Positions 1 to 9,755 of a stretch of 64,000 nt of DNA are shown here, piece after piece. Position numbers and translations under genes: made by a program. Under the pieces are notes generated by a model, which saw nothing but the letters and a program-made list of their open reading frames with translations, was not told the DNA's origin and searched no databases. Numbering within the stretch: the stretch's first letter is position 1; every line of letters begins with the position of its first letter. The stretch is from NCBI RefSeq assembly GCF_004358345.1, contig NZ_CP037952.1, forward strand, positions 2,480,001 to 2,544,000. Reading direction: 5' to 3'. Origin of the DNA: Parashewanella spongiae. Its GTDB lineage: Bacteria; Pseudomonadota; Gammaproteobacteria; Enterobacterales; Shewanellaceae.

Positions 1-44
1 AAAGGCTGCTTTATGTGAGGCGATGAGGCTATCTTAAATGCCAT
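1..44 (-). CDS. rnfD: RnfD, N-terminal fragment (runs off window)
   Basis: An ATG at 44 opens a minus-strand frame reading MAFKIASSPHIKQP before the window edge, which matches the usual N-terminus of RnfD, a membrane subunit of the Rnf ion-translocating ferredoxin:NAD oxidoreductase. It starts five bases after the rnfC stop, so it belongs to the same operon. Only 14 codons are visible, so the call rests mainly on position in the rnfABCD order. Confidence 0.75.
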   Translation of the reverse strand, partial: MAFKIASSPHIKQP

Positions 45-49
45 AGGGT

Positions 50-2149
50 TTATTGCTCCTCGTCAGCAGCTTTAGCTGCTGTTTTTTGTTTGGCTCGTAA
101 CTTTGCTTTAGCTACAGCAGCGGCAATTTTAGCTTTTTTGTCACTATTTTCGTTAGCTGGGCTGACTTCATTTGTTTCGCTTTTATTAGAGGAGAGCAGA
201 GCCTCTGAATTTTGAGCATCAAGCTTTGCCTGTTTTTTGGTTTTTGCCTTTGCTACAGCAGCGGCGATCTGTTCTTTTTTAGCTTGGGCACTATTGTCTG
301 CGCTCTCAGAGTTTGCCTCAATCGATTTACTCGCAGCAAGCTTCTTAGCTTTTGCTCGTGCTACTGCTGCCGCAATTTTTTCTTTTTTATCTTGAGCACC
401 GTTGCCTGCGCTCTCAGAGTTTGTATCATTCGCCTCACTAGTAGCAAGCTTCTTAGCTTTTGCTCGTGCTATTGCCGCCGCGACATTTTCCTTTCTATCT
501 TGAGTGCCATTACTTTCAATCTCGGTATTCTGATCAAGTGATTTATTAGCCGCCAGTTTTTTAGCTTTAGCGCGAGCTATTGCTGCAGCAACTTTCGATT
601 GAGAGTCATCCTCTTGCGTTGATTTTTTGGCCTGAATACGAGCTAAAGCTTCAGCAACGGCATTTTTATCTTTACCTGACATGCTAGATTGTCTTCTAGC
701 TGCAGCCTGTTTGGACTTTTCTTCTCGTGCTAACTTTTCTTTTTCTAATCGAGCGAGGCGTTCATCGAATCGCTTTTTAGCTTGTTCAGCTTCAAGCTTA
801 CTTTGTGCTTCAGCTTTTATTGCAGATTTTGCAACTCGATAATATTCAACCAATGGAATATCGGAAGGGCAAACGTAACTACAACAACCGCACTCAATAC
901 AATCCTTAAGATTATAACTTGCTGCTTTGTCATACTCTTCAGCTTTAGAATGCCAAAATAATTGTTGAGGTAATAATTTTGCAGGGCAAGCTACTGCGCA
1001 TTCTCCACAACGAATGCATGCCTTCTCGTTTGGTTCAGGTGTCATTTCGTTGCTACTAGGCGCTAAAATGCAGTTAGAACCTTTTAAAATAGGCGCGTTT
1101 GGGTTTCTTAATTCGTAGCCCATCATTGGTCCACCTACAATAATTGGTAGTCCTAATTCTTCTTTATATTCAGCGTATCTGAGTAAATGTTCAACAGGTG
1201 TACCAATGGGTACCCAGTAATTCCCAGGCCGCTGAAGACTCTCGCCTGTGACAGTGACAACTCTTTCTATTAAAGGTTTCCCGTCTACCACGGCTTTAGC
1301 TATTGCTTTTGCTGTGGCAACATTATGAACCAAAACACCTAATTGAGCAGGAATGCCGCCAGATGGGACTTCCTTACCTGTGATAATTTGAATTAATTGT
1401 TTTTCGCCACCAGAAGGGTATTTAGTTGGCACAGAAGTCACTCGCGAAATCGGCGATAGAACTTCACTCTTTGCTAATGACTTAGCCATAACTTTTATGG
1501 CTTCAGGTTTATTATCCTCAATCGCAATAACAATCCTTTCAGGCTCAATTAATCGATTAATTATTTCAATTCCATGAATAATATCGTCAGAATACTCTCT
1601 CATTAATCGATCGTCAGAGGTAATATATGGCTCACACTCAACACCGTTTATGATGACGAGCTCTACATCACTGACAGGATCGAGTTTTATATGACTTGGG
1701 AACGCAGCACCACCCATACCTGCTATTCCAGATTGCTGAATACGTTTTAAGATTTCATTGTTGGTTTTTGTCGAGTAATCCTCACAATTTAAATTTACGT
1801 CCCATTGATCTTTGCCATCAGCAGAGATAACTACACTAACAACTAATATACCAGATGGATGGTTGCTAGGACGAGGCTCTATTGCAACTACTGTTCCAGA
1901 GGTTGGTGAATGACTTGGAAGATGAGCTGCTCCTTCAGTAAGTGGCGTACCTTTAAAAACATTAGTGCCAACTTTGACCGCTAACGTGCAGTTTTGCCCA
2001 AGTGTAGGAATAGGAATCACATACTCTGAAGCTAATTTGATTCGCTCTATATGAGTTTGATTGGATGTACGCTTATTACCTTGAGGGTGAATACCACCAG
2101 GTACTGGCCATAGTGTTCCTTGGTCAATTTGATCCAATAACGTTAGCAC
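50..2149 (-). CDS. rnfC: RnfC, Rnf electron transport complex subunit C
   Basis: This 699-residue protein is the peripheral NADH/FMN- and iron-sulfur-binding subunit of the Rnf complex, which couples electron transfer between ferredoxin and NAD to ion movement across the inner membrane. A glycine-rich nucleotide-binding stretch ([13 protein letters not shown], near residue 140) and two 4Fe-4S motifs ([12 protein letters not shown] and [12 protein letters not shown], about residues 375-430) are visible. The start is GTG at 2149, overlapping the rnfB stop by 7 bases with a GAGG ribosome site, so the two are translationally coupled. The last ~200 residues are an Ala/Lys-rich tail of repeated blocks typical of gammaproteobacterial RnfC and variable in length. 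Confidence 0.95.
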   Translation of the reverse strand: MLTLLDQIDQGTLWPVPGGIHPQGNKRTSNQTHIERIKLASEYVIPIPTLGQNCTLAVKVGTNVFKGTPLTEGAAHLPSHSPTSGTVVAIEPRPSNHPSGILVVSVVISADGKDQWDVNLNCEDYSTKTNNEILKRIQQSGIAGMGGAAFPSHIKLDPVSDVELVIINGVECEPYITSDDRLMREYSDDIIHGIEIINRLIEPERIVIAIEDNKPEAIKVMAKSLAKSEVLSPISRVTSVPTKYPSGGEKQLIQIITGKEVPSGGIPAQLGVLVHNVATAKAIAKAVVDGKPLIERVVTVTGESLQRPGNYWVPIGTPVEHLLRYAEYKEELGLPIIVGGPMMGYELRNPNAPILKGSNCILAPSSNEMTPEPNEKACIRCGECAVACPAKLLPQQLFWHSKAEEYDKAASYNLKDCIECGCCSYVCPSDIPLVEYYRVAKSAIKAEAQSKLEAEQAKKRFDERLARLEKEKLAREEKSKQAAARRQSSMSGKDKNAVAEALARIQAKKSTQEDDSQSKVAAAIARAKAKKLAANKSLDQNTEIESNGTQDRKENVAAAIARAKAKKLATSEANDTNSESAGNGAQDKKEKIAAAVARAKAKKLAASKSIEANSESADNSAQAKKEQIAAAVAKAKTKKQAKLDAQNSEALLSSNKSETNEVSPANENSDKKAKIAAAVAKAKLRAKQKTAAKAADEEQ
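74..605 (-). repeat. Tandem Ala/Lys repeat blocks in rnfC tail
   Basis: The 3' end of rnfC carries about five imperfect direct repeats of roughly 110-125 bases. Each encodes a block with the core [14 protein letters not shown] followed by an acidic Ser/Asn/Glu linker. The blocks are clearly recognisable as repeats at the DNA level, so unit number could change by slippage or recombination. Confidence 0.8.
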
Positions 2150-2715
2150 TTGTTTTCCTCTTGCAACAACTTAATGGGGATTGAATTTAAGCGCCAATCC
2201 CAATTTGTAAGATTTGTTTCAACTGGGATCATATCAATACAATCAACAGGGCAAGGTTCGACACACAAGTCACAGCCCGTACAGTTTTTTTCGATAATAG
2301 TATGCATGACTTTGCCAGCACCAAGAATGGCATCGACAGGGCAGGCTTGTATACACTTAGTACAACCGATGCACTCATCTTCTCGGATAAATGCAACCTT
2401 CTTTATTTGGGTTTCTTTACTTGCATTTAATGGCTCTGGGTCAACGCCCATGATGCTGGCAAGCTTTTCCATTGTAGCTGTACCACCTGGAGGACATTTG
2501 TTGATTTTCTCTCCATTGGAAATAGCTTCAGCGTAAGGTCGGCAACCAGGATAGCCACATTGACCACATTGGGTTTGTGGCAAGGTTGAATCTAATTGAT
2601 CGATAACAGGGTTACCTTCGACTTTAAATTTTTGTGAGGCATAACCCAATCCTATGCCGAAGATTAATGCGATGAGCGATAAAATAATGACCGCGGTAAG
2701 GATATCTACAATCAT
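2143..2715 (-). CDS. rnfB: RnfB, Rnf complex ferredoxin subunit
   Basis: RnfB (190 residues) is the membrane-anchored iron-sulfur subunit of the Rnf complex. It has an N-terminal membrane helix (about residues 5-25), a Cys-rich 4Fe-4S domain ([16 protein letters not shown], then the CPPGG motif), and two ferredoxin-type clusters ([16 protein letters not shown] and [16 protein letters not shown]). Length is normal for the family. It overlaps rnfA by one base (TAATG) and rnfC by seven, indicating tight translational coupling within one operon. Confidence 0.97.
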   Translation of the reverse strand: MIVDILTAVIILSLIALIFGIGLGYASQKFKVEGNPVIDQLDSTLPQTQCGQCGYPGCRPYAEAISNGEKINKCPPGGTATMEKLASIMGVDPEPLNASKETQIKKVAFIREDECIGCTKCIQACPVDAILGAGKVMHTIIEKNCTGCDLCVEPCPVDCIDMIPVETNLTNWDWRLNSIPIKLLQEENKC

Positions 2716-3293
2716 TATTTAACCAATCCTGTGAAGCCCATAAAGGCTAAAGACATAAGCCCAGCAGTTACCATGCCGATAGCCCCACCTTTAAAAGGCA
2801 TTGGAATATCAGCTGCAGCGAGGCGCTCTCGCATTGCAGAAAACAATATTAATACCAGAGAAAACCCTACGGCTGCACCGAATCCATATACCGCTGATTC
2901 TAAAAAGTTATGTTTTTCGTTAACATTTAGTAATGCTACGCCTAACACAGCGCAATTTGTGGTAATGAGAGGAAGATAGATCCCTAAAGCTCTATACAGA
3001 GTGGAGCTGGTTTTTTGTACGACCATTTCAGTGAATTGTACTACAACAGCAATCACAAGAATAAAGCTAATAGTACGCAGGTACCCTAAATCGAAAGGGA
3101 TTAGCAAATATGAATTTACTAAGTAGCTTAAAACCGATGCTAGAGTTAAAACAAATGTTGTCGCCATTGACATCCCAATCGCTGACTCCAGTTTGCTTGA
3201 AACTCCCATAAAAGGGCAAAGCCCTAAGAATTTCACTAAAACAAAATTGTTTACAAGCACCGTACTGATAAGCAGTATCAGATATTCTGTCAT
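2715..3293 (-). CDS. rnfA: RnfA, Rnf complex integral membrane subunit
   Basis: This 192-residue protein is almost entirely hydrophobic with about six membrane helices, and matches RnfA (about 193 residues in relatives), which together with RnfE forms the ion-conducting membrane core. The conserved [18 protein letters not shown] segment lies at the N-terminus and TTNCAVLG mid-protein; these cysteines are known to hold an iron-sulfur cluster inside the membrane. It is the first gene of the visible rnfABCD operon, with about 120 bases separating it from the upstream regulator. Confidence 0.97.
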   Translation of the reverse strand: MTEYLILLISTVLVNNFVLVKFLGLCPFMGVSSKLESAIGMSMATTFVLTLASVLSYLVNSYLLIPFDLGYLRTISFILVIAVVVQFTEMVVQKTSSTLYRALGIYLPLITTNCAVLGVALLNVNEKHNFLESAVYGFGAAVGFSLVLILFSAMRERLAAADIPMPFKGGAIGMVTAGLMSLAFMGFTGLVK

Positions 3294-3414
3294 TACAAGC
3301 CGCAGAGTATAAATAAATTATCTTATATTATCGGCTTTTCTCAATATAGAAACAACATAGTGACGAAAAACAATGTGTTGTTTTGCCTAAAAAGTGCGCA
3401 AGCATTCTACTTTT

Positions 3415-5310
3415 CTATGAAGGCATTAACTTTTTGGGTGTAGAAATATAGAAACCTTGTAAGCCGTCAACAAGAAGTTTCTCTAGTTCCTGTTTTTCGG
3501 ATTGACTCTCAATGCTTGTAGCGATTACCGGTACGTTAATACGCCGAGCAATATCGACCATCATTTTAACAAAAAATTTATTTTCTTCGTCAGATTCGAT
3601 TTCTCGTGTAAAGCTGCTATCCAATTTGACAAAGTCGGGACGAATGTCTTTAAAAAATTTGAACGCTGTAAATCCGGTTCCGAAACTCTCAATAGAAACT
3701 CTAGCGCCTATTTTATGGGCTTGATCTACGAAGTTTGCCGCAGCTAACACATTTGTCTGCATACCAGTTTCTTTAATTTCTAAAATTATCTTGGAAGCGA
3801 GTTTTGGATGTTGTTTAAAAAGATCTTTCATCCAAGCAATAAAACTTGGTTGTAAGGCAGAGGCTGCGCTAATGTTTATGCCATAAGTAGAGTTTAATTT
3901 AGGGTTGTGTTTAACTAACTTTAAGACATTTTCGATTATCATCTTATCAAGTTCAATGATCAGCCCATGTCGCTCTGCCATAGCTATTACAGCTGCCGTC
4001 GGTAAAGCTTTACCTTCTCTATTTGAGAATCGTGTCAACAGTTCCTGATAAAATATTGACTTTGTATTATTACGACAAGATTGGATAGGTTGCTGATAAA
4101 AAGTTAGAGTTCGACGTTTTAGAATATTTTGTATTGTAATTTTCCACCGATTATCTCCAATTTGCTCATCAGAATTAAGCTCTTTTGTTGCATGATAAGC
4201 ATTTGGTCCTAATGTTTGAGCAATGCTGATGGCTGTGTCAGCCATCGCAACGAGAGATGAAGGTTGTGATCCACTCTTGTACGGTATTAACCCAACATGA
4301 CCCGCCGATTGTGCTTTTAGCGTCTGTTGATATTCATCTAATGTAGCTTTAAGTGACTCTAGGAGCTTTTTAGAGTCATTAAAGGATAAATTTGGAAGTA
4401 CAACAGCAAATTCAGCGCTTGAAATCCTAAAATGATCGGAATCAGGGTGTTTTTTTGTAACTTCTGTTAAAATATTTGCAATTTTAATTAAATATTGATC
4501 ACCTGACGTTCTTCCTCGTTCATGATTTATGCTTGATAATTCACTAGCACGTAAGAAAATCATACAACCAAATACGGGCTTTACTTCATCACGAATGCTC
4601 GTTAAATAATGAGAAAATTTTTGCCGGCTTTTTAATTTTGTAATGTCATCGACAAAAACATTTCGGTTGAGTTTTTCATTTTCTTGAATGATAAGATCAA
4701 ATTTGCTCGCGATTAAATTTCTACAATTATTTACAGATTCAATAATCGGCTGATAATTTCTTGGTAATCTAATGTGATGAAGGTTTTTTGAATTAGGAAT
4801 ATCATTGATAATTTCTGCTAAAAATTTGATTAATAGTTTTTTGTCTCGGAAACAAATATAAGCCACAATAGCAGCAGTGAAATACATAACAACGAGGGCA
4901 ATCAGTAATATTTTAGTTTCATTTAGTATTTTTTGTCTTTCAGTTCCGAGTTCAAGTTTTACTTGTAAGCGCCCCGGTTTTATCGAAGAAGTCATCCCAA
5001 AATTATCAGGCAGAAAATATGACAGCAAATGCTTCTCTTTTGATAAAATTTGACCAGAAGTGTAGTTGTTATCGCTATTTTGTGGGTCGATATACTGAAA
5101 AAAACGAATCAGATTATGTGTAGACAGTTCTTTGTAGAGTGCCTTTCCAGTTCCTTCCCAAGTTTTTATTTCTTTAATTGATTGCTGATATTGGGAAATA
5201 GCTAGAGAGCCTACAGTATCTAATTTACTTTTTTGATAATGTAAAGCGAGCACTGTAACCGTACTGAAAAGTACTAATAAAAAAAATTGATAAATTTTTG
5301 ACGTGAACAT
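3415..5310 (-). CDS. Degenerate GGDEF-EAL membrane regulator (CsrD/MshH-like)
   Basis: A 631-residue signalling protein with an N-terminal membrane helix (residues ~6-24), a periplasmic loop, a second helix (~133-155), a GGDEF-type domain (~215-375) and an EAL-type domain (~385-625). Both catalytic signatures are broken: the GGDEF position reads SSAEF (297-301), the EAL motif reads ELL (423-425), and the metal-binding DDFGTG loop reads ESFGTG (541-546). It is therefore probably not a cyclic-di-GMP enzyme. Inactive GGDEF-EAL proteins with two membrane helices include CsrD/MshH, which promotes decay of Csr small RNAs. That assignment is by architecture only; another degenerate family member is possible. 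Confidence 0.75.
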   Translation of the reverse strand: MFTSKIYQFFLLVLFSTVTVLALHYQKSKLDTVGSLAISQYQQSIKEIKTWEGTGKALYKELSTHNLIRFFQYIDPQNSDNNYTSGQILSKEKHLLSYFLPDNFGMTSSIKPGRLQVKLELGTERQKILNETKILLIALVVMYFTAAIVAYICFRDKKLLIKFLAEIINDIPNSKNLHHIRLPRNYQPIIESVNNCRNLIASKFDLIIQENEKLNRNVFVDDITKLKSRQKFSHYLTSIRDEVKPVFGCMIFLRASELSSINHERGRTSGDQYLIKIANILTEVTKKHPDSDHFRISSAEFAVVLPNLSFNDSKKLLESLKATLDEYQQTLKAQSAGHVGLIPYKSGSQPSSLVAMADTAISIAQTLGPNAYHATKELNSDEQIGDNRWKITIQNILKRRTLTFYQQPIQSCRNNTKSIFYQELLTRFSNREGKALPTAAVIAMAERHGLIIELDKMIIENVLKLVKHNPKLNSTYGINISAASALQPSFIAWMKDLFKQHPKLASKIILEIKETGMQTNVLAAANFVDQAHKIGARVSIESFGTGFTAFKFFKDIRPDFVKLDSSFTREIESDEENKFFVKMMVDIARRINVPVIATSIESQSEKQELEKLLVDGLQGFYISTPKKLMPS

Positions 5311-5524
5311 AAGTAATCCGATCCTTCAGATTTTACATAAAAACTTATGCCTATTCATATTATGGCGTAAGTTTTGTTCTATGAGTTCAATAGCTTTTGC
5401 CGCAATCATTTGCTTTATCTCATTGAATTCAATTTCCATGAATATAGCATTGTAACGACTTTCTTTGAGGAACTAAATAAGTAATTAGATTAATTTTTTT
5501 GAAACAATTGAGATAAGAAGGAGA

Positions 5525-5600
5525 TGGCTCCCCAGACTGGACTCGAACCAGTGACATACGGATTAACAGTCCGCCGTTCTACCAACTGAACTACAGGGGA
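5525..5600 (-). tRNA. tRNA-Asn (GTT), copy 5 of 5
   Basis: A 76-base cloverleaf including encoded CCA. Read on the minus strand it begins TCCCCTGTAGTTCAG, carries the anticodon loop CTGTTAA (GTT = Asn) and ends GGGGAGCCA. It closely matches enterobacterial tRNA-Asn. It is the promoter-distal copy. Confidence 0.97.
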
Positions 5601-5630
5601 ATGGTATATGAAATTTTATTTGAATTTAGT

Positions 5631-5706
5631 TGGCTCCCCAGACTGGACTCGAACCAGTGACATACGGATTAACAGTCCGCCGTTCTACCAACTGAACTAC
5701 AGGGGA
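5631..5706 (-). tRNA. tRNA-Asn (GTT), copy 4 of 5
   Basis: Identical in sequence to the copy at 5525-5600, separated from it by a 30-base AT-rich spacer. GTT anticodon, encoded CCA. Confidence 0.97.
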
Positions 5707-5732
5707 ATAACTAATTTAAAATCTTATATAAA

Positions 5733-5808
5733 TGGCTCCCCAGACTGGACTTGAACCAGTGACATACGGATTAACAGTCCGCCGTTCTACCAACTGAACT
5801 ACAGGGGA
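5733..5808 (-). tRNA. tRNA-Asn (GTT), copy 3 of 5, T-loop variant
   Basis: Same cloverleaf and GTT anticodon as its neighbours, but base 5752 is T instead of C. On the tRNA strand this changes TTCGAGT to TTCAAGT in the T-loop. An A is allowed at this purine position, so the tRNA should still work. Confidence 0.96.
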
Positions 5809-5830
5809 ATCGAATATATATTTATAAATA

Positions 5831-5906
5831 TGGCTCCCCAGACTGGACTCGAACCAGTGACATACGGATTAACAGTCCGCCGTTCTACCAACTGAACTAC
5901 AGGGGA
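5831..5906 (-). tRNA. tRNA-Asn (GTT), copy 2 of 5
   Basis: Identical to copies 4 and 5, with a 22-base spacer to copy 3. GTT anticodon, encoded CCA. Confidence 0.97.
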
Positions 5907-5938
5907 ATATACTTATATATGTTAACAAATCAAAAGAA

Positions 5939-6014
5939 TGGCTCCCCAGACTGGACTCGAACCAGTGACATACGGATTAACAGTCCGCCGTTCTACCAAC
6001 TGAACTACAGGGGA
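5939..6014 (-). tRNA. tRNA-Asn (GTT), copy 1 of 5 (promoter-proximal)
   Basis: First tRNA of the five-copy operon, with GTT anticodon and encoded CCA. The strong promoter at 6048-6076 lies about 35 bases upstream of its 5' end. Confidence 0.97.
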
Positions 6015-6047
6015 ATCGTTTACTTCTTCTCTTTGAGAACGGAGCGC

Positions 6048-6076
6048 ATATTAAAACGGTCTTTGGAGTGAGTCAA
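6048..6076 (-). promoter_or_regulatory. Sigma70 promoter of the tRNA-Asn operon
   Basis: On the minus strand TTGACT (6076-6071) and TAATAT (6053-6048) are separated by exactly 17 bases, a near-consensus sigma70 promoter. The following bases GCGCTCC form a G/C-rich discriminator, as seen in promoters under stringent (ppGpp) control of stable RNA. It points straight into the tRNA array. Confidence 0.88.
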
Positions 6077-6423
6077 CTCGCGTATTGAAAAAAAGTGTAA
6101 TTAAGCTGTTAAGTGCTCATGTTATGTTCACAATAACACTTATTAGAGTGCAAGCTGTACAGTAATTGATATTTTTGAAGTGAATATACTCATTTTTTTT
6201 TACTGAATTGTTTTATCTTTAAAAACCGCTGTTGGAAGTCTAAGTTAATTCAGTCATATGATGTTTCATTCCCTGACTTTTTGGCTTAATTAAAGTACTT
6301 GAGATGAATTAAGTTTCACTCGTCAGTTGGGGATTTATAGTCTAAAAATAGAATATGGGAGTTTTTATTTTAGTGTTACTCACTAATTTATAATTCGTTA
6401 CATAATTCATTACGGTACATTAT
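6077..6423. other. 347-base gap with no recognised gene
   Basis: An AT-rich region between the tRNA promoter and the next plus-strand gene. I see no coding frame, repeat or terminator I can support. It presumably holds the promoter of the gene at 6424, which lacks an obvious strong ribosome site. Confidence 0.5.
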
Positions 6424-8286
6424 ATGTCAGTTAGTAGACAATTACTTAGCGATGAGGGTAATACTCAACTCATGTATACGGAAACTGTAGTTTCATCCGA
6501 GGGATTTGATACTGGGTTTGTTGCTTATGAAGTAGAGAGTGTTGCTAGTAAAAAAAATAGATTAATATCGGTTGAAACCCCGGCAGGAATGTCTTCTATC
6601 AAAAATGCCGTTGATGGTTTTCACAAATTAAGCACAGACAGAAGTTGCCCGTCTTTAAGTAACTCTTGGGATAACATCACAAAACTTGGGTGTGAAAGTA
6701 GTAGTCAGACTCGACTAAGTAGGGCTACTTCAACATCAACCTTATTGTCGACTGATGAAAATGGCGAAGGGCTTGTTAAAGAGAATTATACACCGAATCT
6801 CGACACTTATGCCGATTCAGGCATTTCAACTGAAAGTGAGGGTAGAATAAGCCCTGTCGTCTCTTTTGGAGCCAGCAATTTATTGTCGACTGAGGAAAAT
6901 GGCGAAGGGCTTGTTAAAGAGAATTATACACCGAATCTCGACACTTCCGCCGATTCAGGCATTTCAACTGAAAGTGAGGATAGAGCAAGTTCTGTCGTAT
7001 CTTTTGAAGGCAGTGATACTGATGCAGCAAGAACAAACGAAGAAGAATTATTAGCTTCAGTAGTAAGTCATTTACTTTCAGGTCAAAGAAATATGCCAAA
7101 ATATAGTTTAGATTATTATGTAGAGGTTGCCCAACGTCGCGAATCTTCTCGGTTATTAGAACAAAGTGTGAAATCTTATAACAGTACTGTACATTCTTAT
7201 CAAGTTTTCGATGGCGAGTTTGACACAATGGAACCAATACACGTTTTGGCTGTAGATCTCATTTTTCCAAGAAGAACACTTCGCTCTATTTCCACTGAAA
7301 AACCAAATCCTTATAAAGGCTTGAAATATATAGAAGGTTATGAAAACTTGGACAGTTTGATTGAACGTCATAGAAAAATACCAGAAAAACTTATGTCACG
7401 AAAAGTATCTGGTGTGAAAGCAACTTCATTACGTGATCCAATCTGGTTAAAAGGCAGTTTATTACCGATATCAGCACGGCAGATGAGGGAATTGATAAAA
7501 AGAGGAGCGATTAACACTAATACCAAAAAACCATATAACTATCGAGATTTGCAATCACCAAATGAATACTCATTAGAGCAGAAGAAAAAAATTCAATTCT
7601 ATTATAAAGGCTTTAAGTTACTGGACACTGAAAGATATGGAGAACTTGACTACCATTTAGGATTATCACTTCCTTGTAAATTAATCTCACAAGATATTGA
7701 TGGTGCTAGAGGTAGGCCTTTGAGAGATCCTGTATTTATTCAAGGGATAGAAAAGCCATTAGCAAAAGAGCAAGTTAGTCACCTGATAAGAAGGTCTGAG
7801 CCTACAAAGCTTTTTGAACAAAGTGATATTATTCCTTATGAAGAACTCACAAATGAACAACAACAAGAAATTGAGTTTTTGAGGCTTGGTTTTCATTATT
7901 TAGATAATGAAACGTTAATGTTACTAGATAAACATGTGGGTATCGAAATTCCTCCTGAATTAATGTCTTCATTTCCTGACGACCCATTCTCATTAAAAGA
8001 AAGGTATTTTATAAAGCGCTCGTCTACCCCAATTTCAAAAAAATTATTTGAATTAATGTTAGCAAAAGGTGGGGTGGTATATAACGACGGATCTTTGGTT
8101 TCAAGAGATGATATTGCAAAACCAGAGGCATACACTAAATCTCAGACTAAAATGTGTAATTTTCTAGATGAAAGTTTTGACCTGTTAGAGCAGGGAAAGA
8201 AGAATGAGTTATATCAATTAATAAAACGGAGAAACTCAAAACAGTTGCAATTACAAACAATGAAAGAACTAAGAAGAAAAAGCTAA
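6424..8286 (+). CDS. Unknown effector-like protein with repeated C-terminal modules
   Basis: This 620-residue protein has no recognised family and no signal peptide or membrane helix. Residues ~100-185 contain a 33-residue repeat in two copies, in a Ser/Thr/Glu-rich region likely to be disordered. From ~330 onward it is built of three divergent modules of about 90 residues. Each begins with a D-P pair (D338-P339, D435-P436, D520-P521), then a conserved Pro and an amphipathic helix ending LI-R, and closes with GFxLLD...LDxHxGxxxPxxLMS. The DPV/I-x-x-x-G...P spacing faintly recalls the U-box ubiquitin-ligase fold; that is conjecture. It sits alone between the tRNA cluster and asnS, a likely insertion hot spot, and could be a host-directed effector. 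Confidence 0.7.
   Translation: MSVSRQLLSDEGNTQLMYTETVVSSEGFDTGFVAYEVESVASKKNRLISVETPAGMSSIKNAVDGFHKLSTDRSCPSLSNSWDNITKLGCESSSQTRLSRATSTSTLLSTDENGEGLVKENYTPNLDTYADSGISTESEGRISPVVSFGASNLLSTEENGEGLVKENYTPNLDTSADSGISTESEDRASSVVSFEGSDTDAARTNEEELLASVVSHLLSGQRNMPKYSLDYYVEVAQRRESSRLLEQSVKSYNSTVHSYQVFDGEFDTMEPIHVLAVDLIFPRRTLRSISTEKPNPYKGLKYIEGYENLDSLIERHRKIPEKLMSRKVSGVKATSLRDPIWLKGSLLPISARQMRELIKRGAINTNTKKPYNYRDLQSPNEYSLEQKKKIQFYYKGFKLLDTERYGELDYHLGLSLPCKLISQDIDGARGRPLRDPVFIQGIEKPLAKEQVSHLIRRSEPTKLFEQSDIIPYEELTNEQQQEIEFLRLGFHYLDNETLMLLDKHVGIEIPPELMSSFPDDPFSLKERYFIKRSSTPISKKLFELMLAKGGVVYNDGSLVSRDDIAKPEAYTKSQTKMCNFLDESFDLLEQGKKNELYQLIKRRNSKQLQLQTMKELRRKS
6742..6978 (+). repeat. Two 99-base direct repeats inside the coding region
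   Basis: Copies at 6742-6840 and 6880-6978 are almost identical and in frame, separated by 39 bases. Each encodes a 33-residue unit beginning LLSTxENGEGLVKENYTPN and ending STESE. Near-identity at DNA level points to recent duplication. Confidence 0.9.
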
Positions 8287-8321
8287 GAAGTTCAGCATAA
8301 CTGAATCTTCTTAACTTTTTT
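8285..8321 (+). terminator. Intrinsic terminator, convergent region
   Basis: Starting at the stop codon of the upstream gene, AAGAAGTTCAG pairs with CTGAATCTTCTT across a short loop (one bulge) and is followed by an AACTTTTTT tract. The asnS gene converges from the other side and ends 13 bases further, so the hairpin may serve both directions. Confidence 0.65.
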
Positions 8322-8333
8322 AGCGTATTAACT

Positions 8334-9734
8334 TTAGAAATTAGCGCTTTTTGCTGCTCTTGGAAATGGGATCACATCTCGGATGTTTGATACACCTGTT
8401 ACGTACGAAACTAAGCGTTCAAAACCAAGACCAAAGCCAGCATGTGGTACAGTGCCATAGCGGCGTAAATCCCTGTACCACCAATAATCTTCTTTATCTA
8501 AATTCATCTCGTCCAAACGAGCATCAAGAACATCTAGGCGTTCTTCACGCTGTGCACCACCGATGATTTCACCAATACCTGGAGCAAGTACATCCATAGC
8601 AGCAACCGTTTTACCATCATCATTTAAGCGCATATAAAAGGCTTTAATATCTTTCGGATAATTTTTAACAACAACTGGTGCTTTGAAATGTTCTTCAGCT
8701 AAATATCGTTCGTGCTCAGAGTGAAGATCGATGCCCCAATCTACAGCAAATTCGAACTTTTTATCACAAGCTTTTAAAATGTCGATTGCATCAGTGTAAT
8801 CGATTTGAACGAAATCTGAATCTACAAAAGATTCTAAGCGGGTGATAACCGTTTTATCAACTCGTTGAGCGAAGAATTCAAGATCATCACGACACTCATC
8901 AAGTGCAGCTTTAAACGCATATTTCAACATATCTTCAGCTAAACCAGCGACATCATCAAGATCGGCAAACGCGACTTCAGGCTCGACCATCCAAAACTCA
9001 GCAAGATGACGACTGGTGTTAGAGTTTTCAGCACGGAAGGTTGGTCCGAAAGTGTAAACTTTTGACAATGCACAGGCATATGTTTCAGCATTTAACTGAC
9101 CAGATACGGTTAAAAATGCTTCTTTACCAAAAAAGTCTTTATCGTAATCAACTTGACCTTTATCTGTTAATGGTAAATTTTCCATGTCTAAAGTTGAAAC
9201 TCGAAACATTTCACCAGCGCCTTCACAGTCAGAAGCTGTGATGAGCGGGGTTGAAGCCCAAATAAAACCTTGTTCATTATAAAAACGGTGAATGGCTTGC
9301 GATAAGCTATTACGTACACGAGAAACGGCGCCAATAATGTTTGTTCTAGGGCGTAAGTGAGCGAGTTCACGCAAATGTTCAATTGAGTGACGCTTGGCTG
9401 ACATTGGGTAAGTATCAGGATCATCTACCCAGCCAACTACTTCAACGTTGGTTACATGCATTTCAAAGTTTTGACCAGCCCCTGGAGACTCAACAATGTC
9501 TCCAGTCATAATTACAGAACAACCAGCAGTAAGCTTAAGTACTTCTTCAGAGTAATTATTAAGCGTATTCGGGATCACGCCTTGGATTGGATTAAAACAA
9601 GAACCATCATAAACGGCTAAAAAAGAAATACCGGCTTTAGAATCACGACGAGTTCTTACCCATCCGCGAACGGTAACCTGTGAACCTACTGGATGCTTTC
9701 CGTCAAAAACAGAAGCGACTGATGTGATAGTCAT
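8334..9734 (-). CDS. asnS: Asparaginyl-tRNA synthetase
   Basis: AsnS charges tRNA-Asn with asparagine in the cytoplasm. The N-terminal OB-fold anticodon-binding domain ([17 protein letters not shown]) and the class II catalytic core are intact, including motif 2 ([17 protein letters not shown]) and motif 3 ([10 protein letters not shown]). I place the start at ATG 9734, giving 466 residues as in E. coli; the frame extends to a TTG at 9755, but that TTGGAG segment looks like the ribosome site. Very similar to the E. coli enzyme along its length. Its five tRNA-Asn substrate genes lie only 2.3 kb away. Confidence 0.98.
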   Translation of the reverse strand: MTITSVASVFDGKHPVGSQVTVRGWVRTRRDSKAGISFLAVYDGSCFNPIQGVIPNTLNNYSEEVLKLTAGCSVIMTGDIVESPGAGQNFEMHVTNVEVVGWVDDPDTYPMSAKRHSIEHLRELAHLRPRTNIIGAVSRVRNSLSQAIHRFYNEQGFIWASTPLITASDCEGAGEMFRVSTLDMENLPLTDKGQVDYDKDFFGKEAFLTVSGQLNAETYACALSKVYTFGPTFRAENSNTSRHLAEFWMVEPEVAFADLDDVAGLAEDMLKYAFKAALDECRDDLEFFAQRVDKTVITRLESFVDSDFVQIDYTDAIDILKACDKKFEFAVDWGIDLHSEHERYLAEEHFKAPVVVKNYPKDIKAFYMRLNDDGKTVAAMDVLAPGIGEIIGGAQREERLDVLDARLDEMNLDKEDYWWYRDLRRYGTVPHAGFGLGFERLVSYVTGVSNIRDVIPFPRAAKSANF

Positions 9735-9755
9735 TGTTGCTTGATTCTCCAACAA

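Noticed and set aside
212..541. Plus-strand 109-codon open frame within rnfC
   Set aside because: Antisense shadow of the repetitive Ala/Lys tail of rnfC; Cys/Phe-rich composition with no ribosome site.
8336..8600. Short plus-strand frames inside asnS
   Set aside because: They lie wholly within a strongly conserved gene on the other strand.
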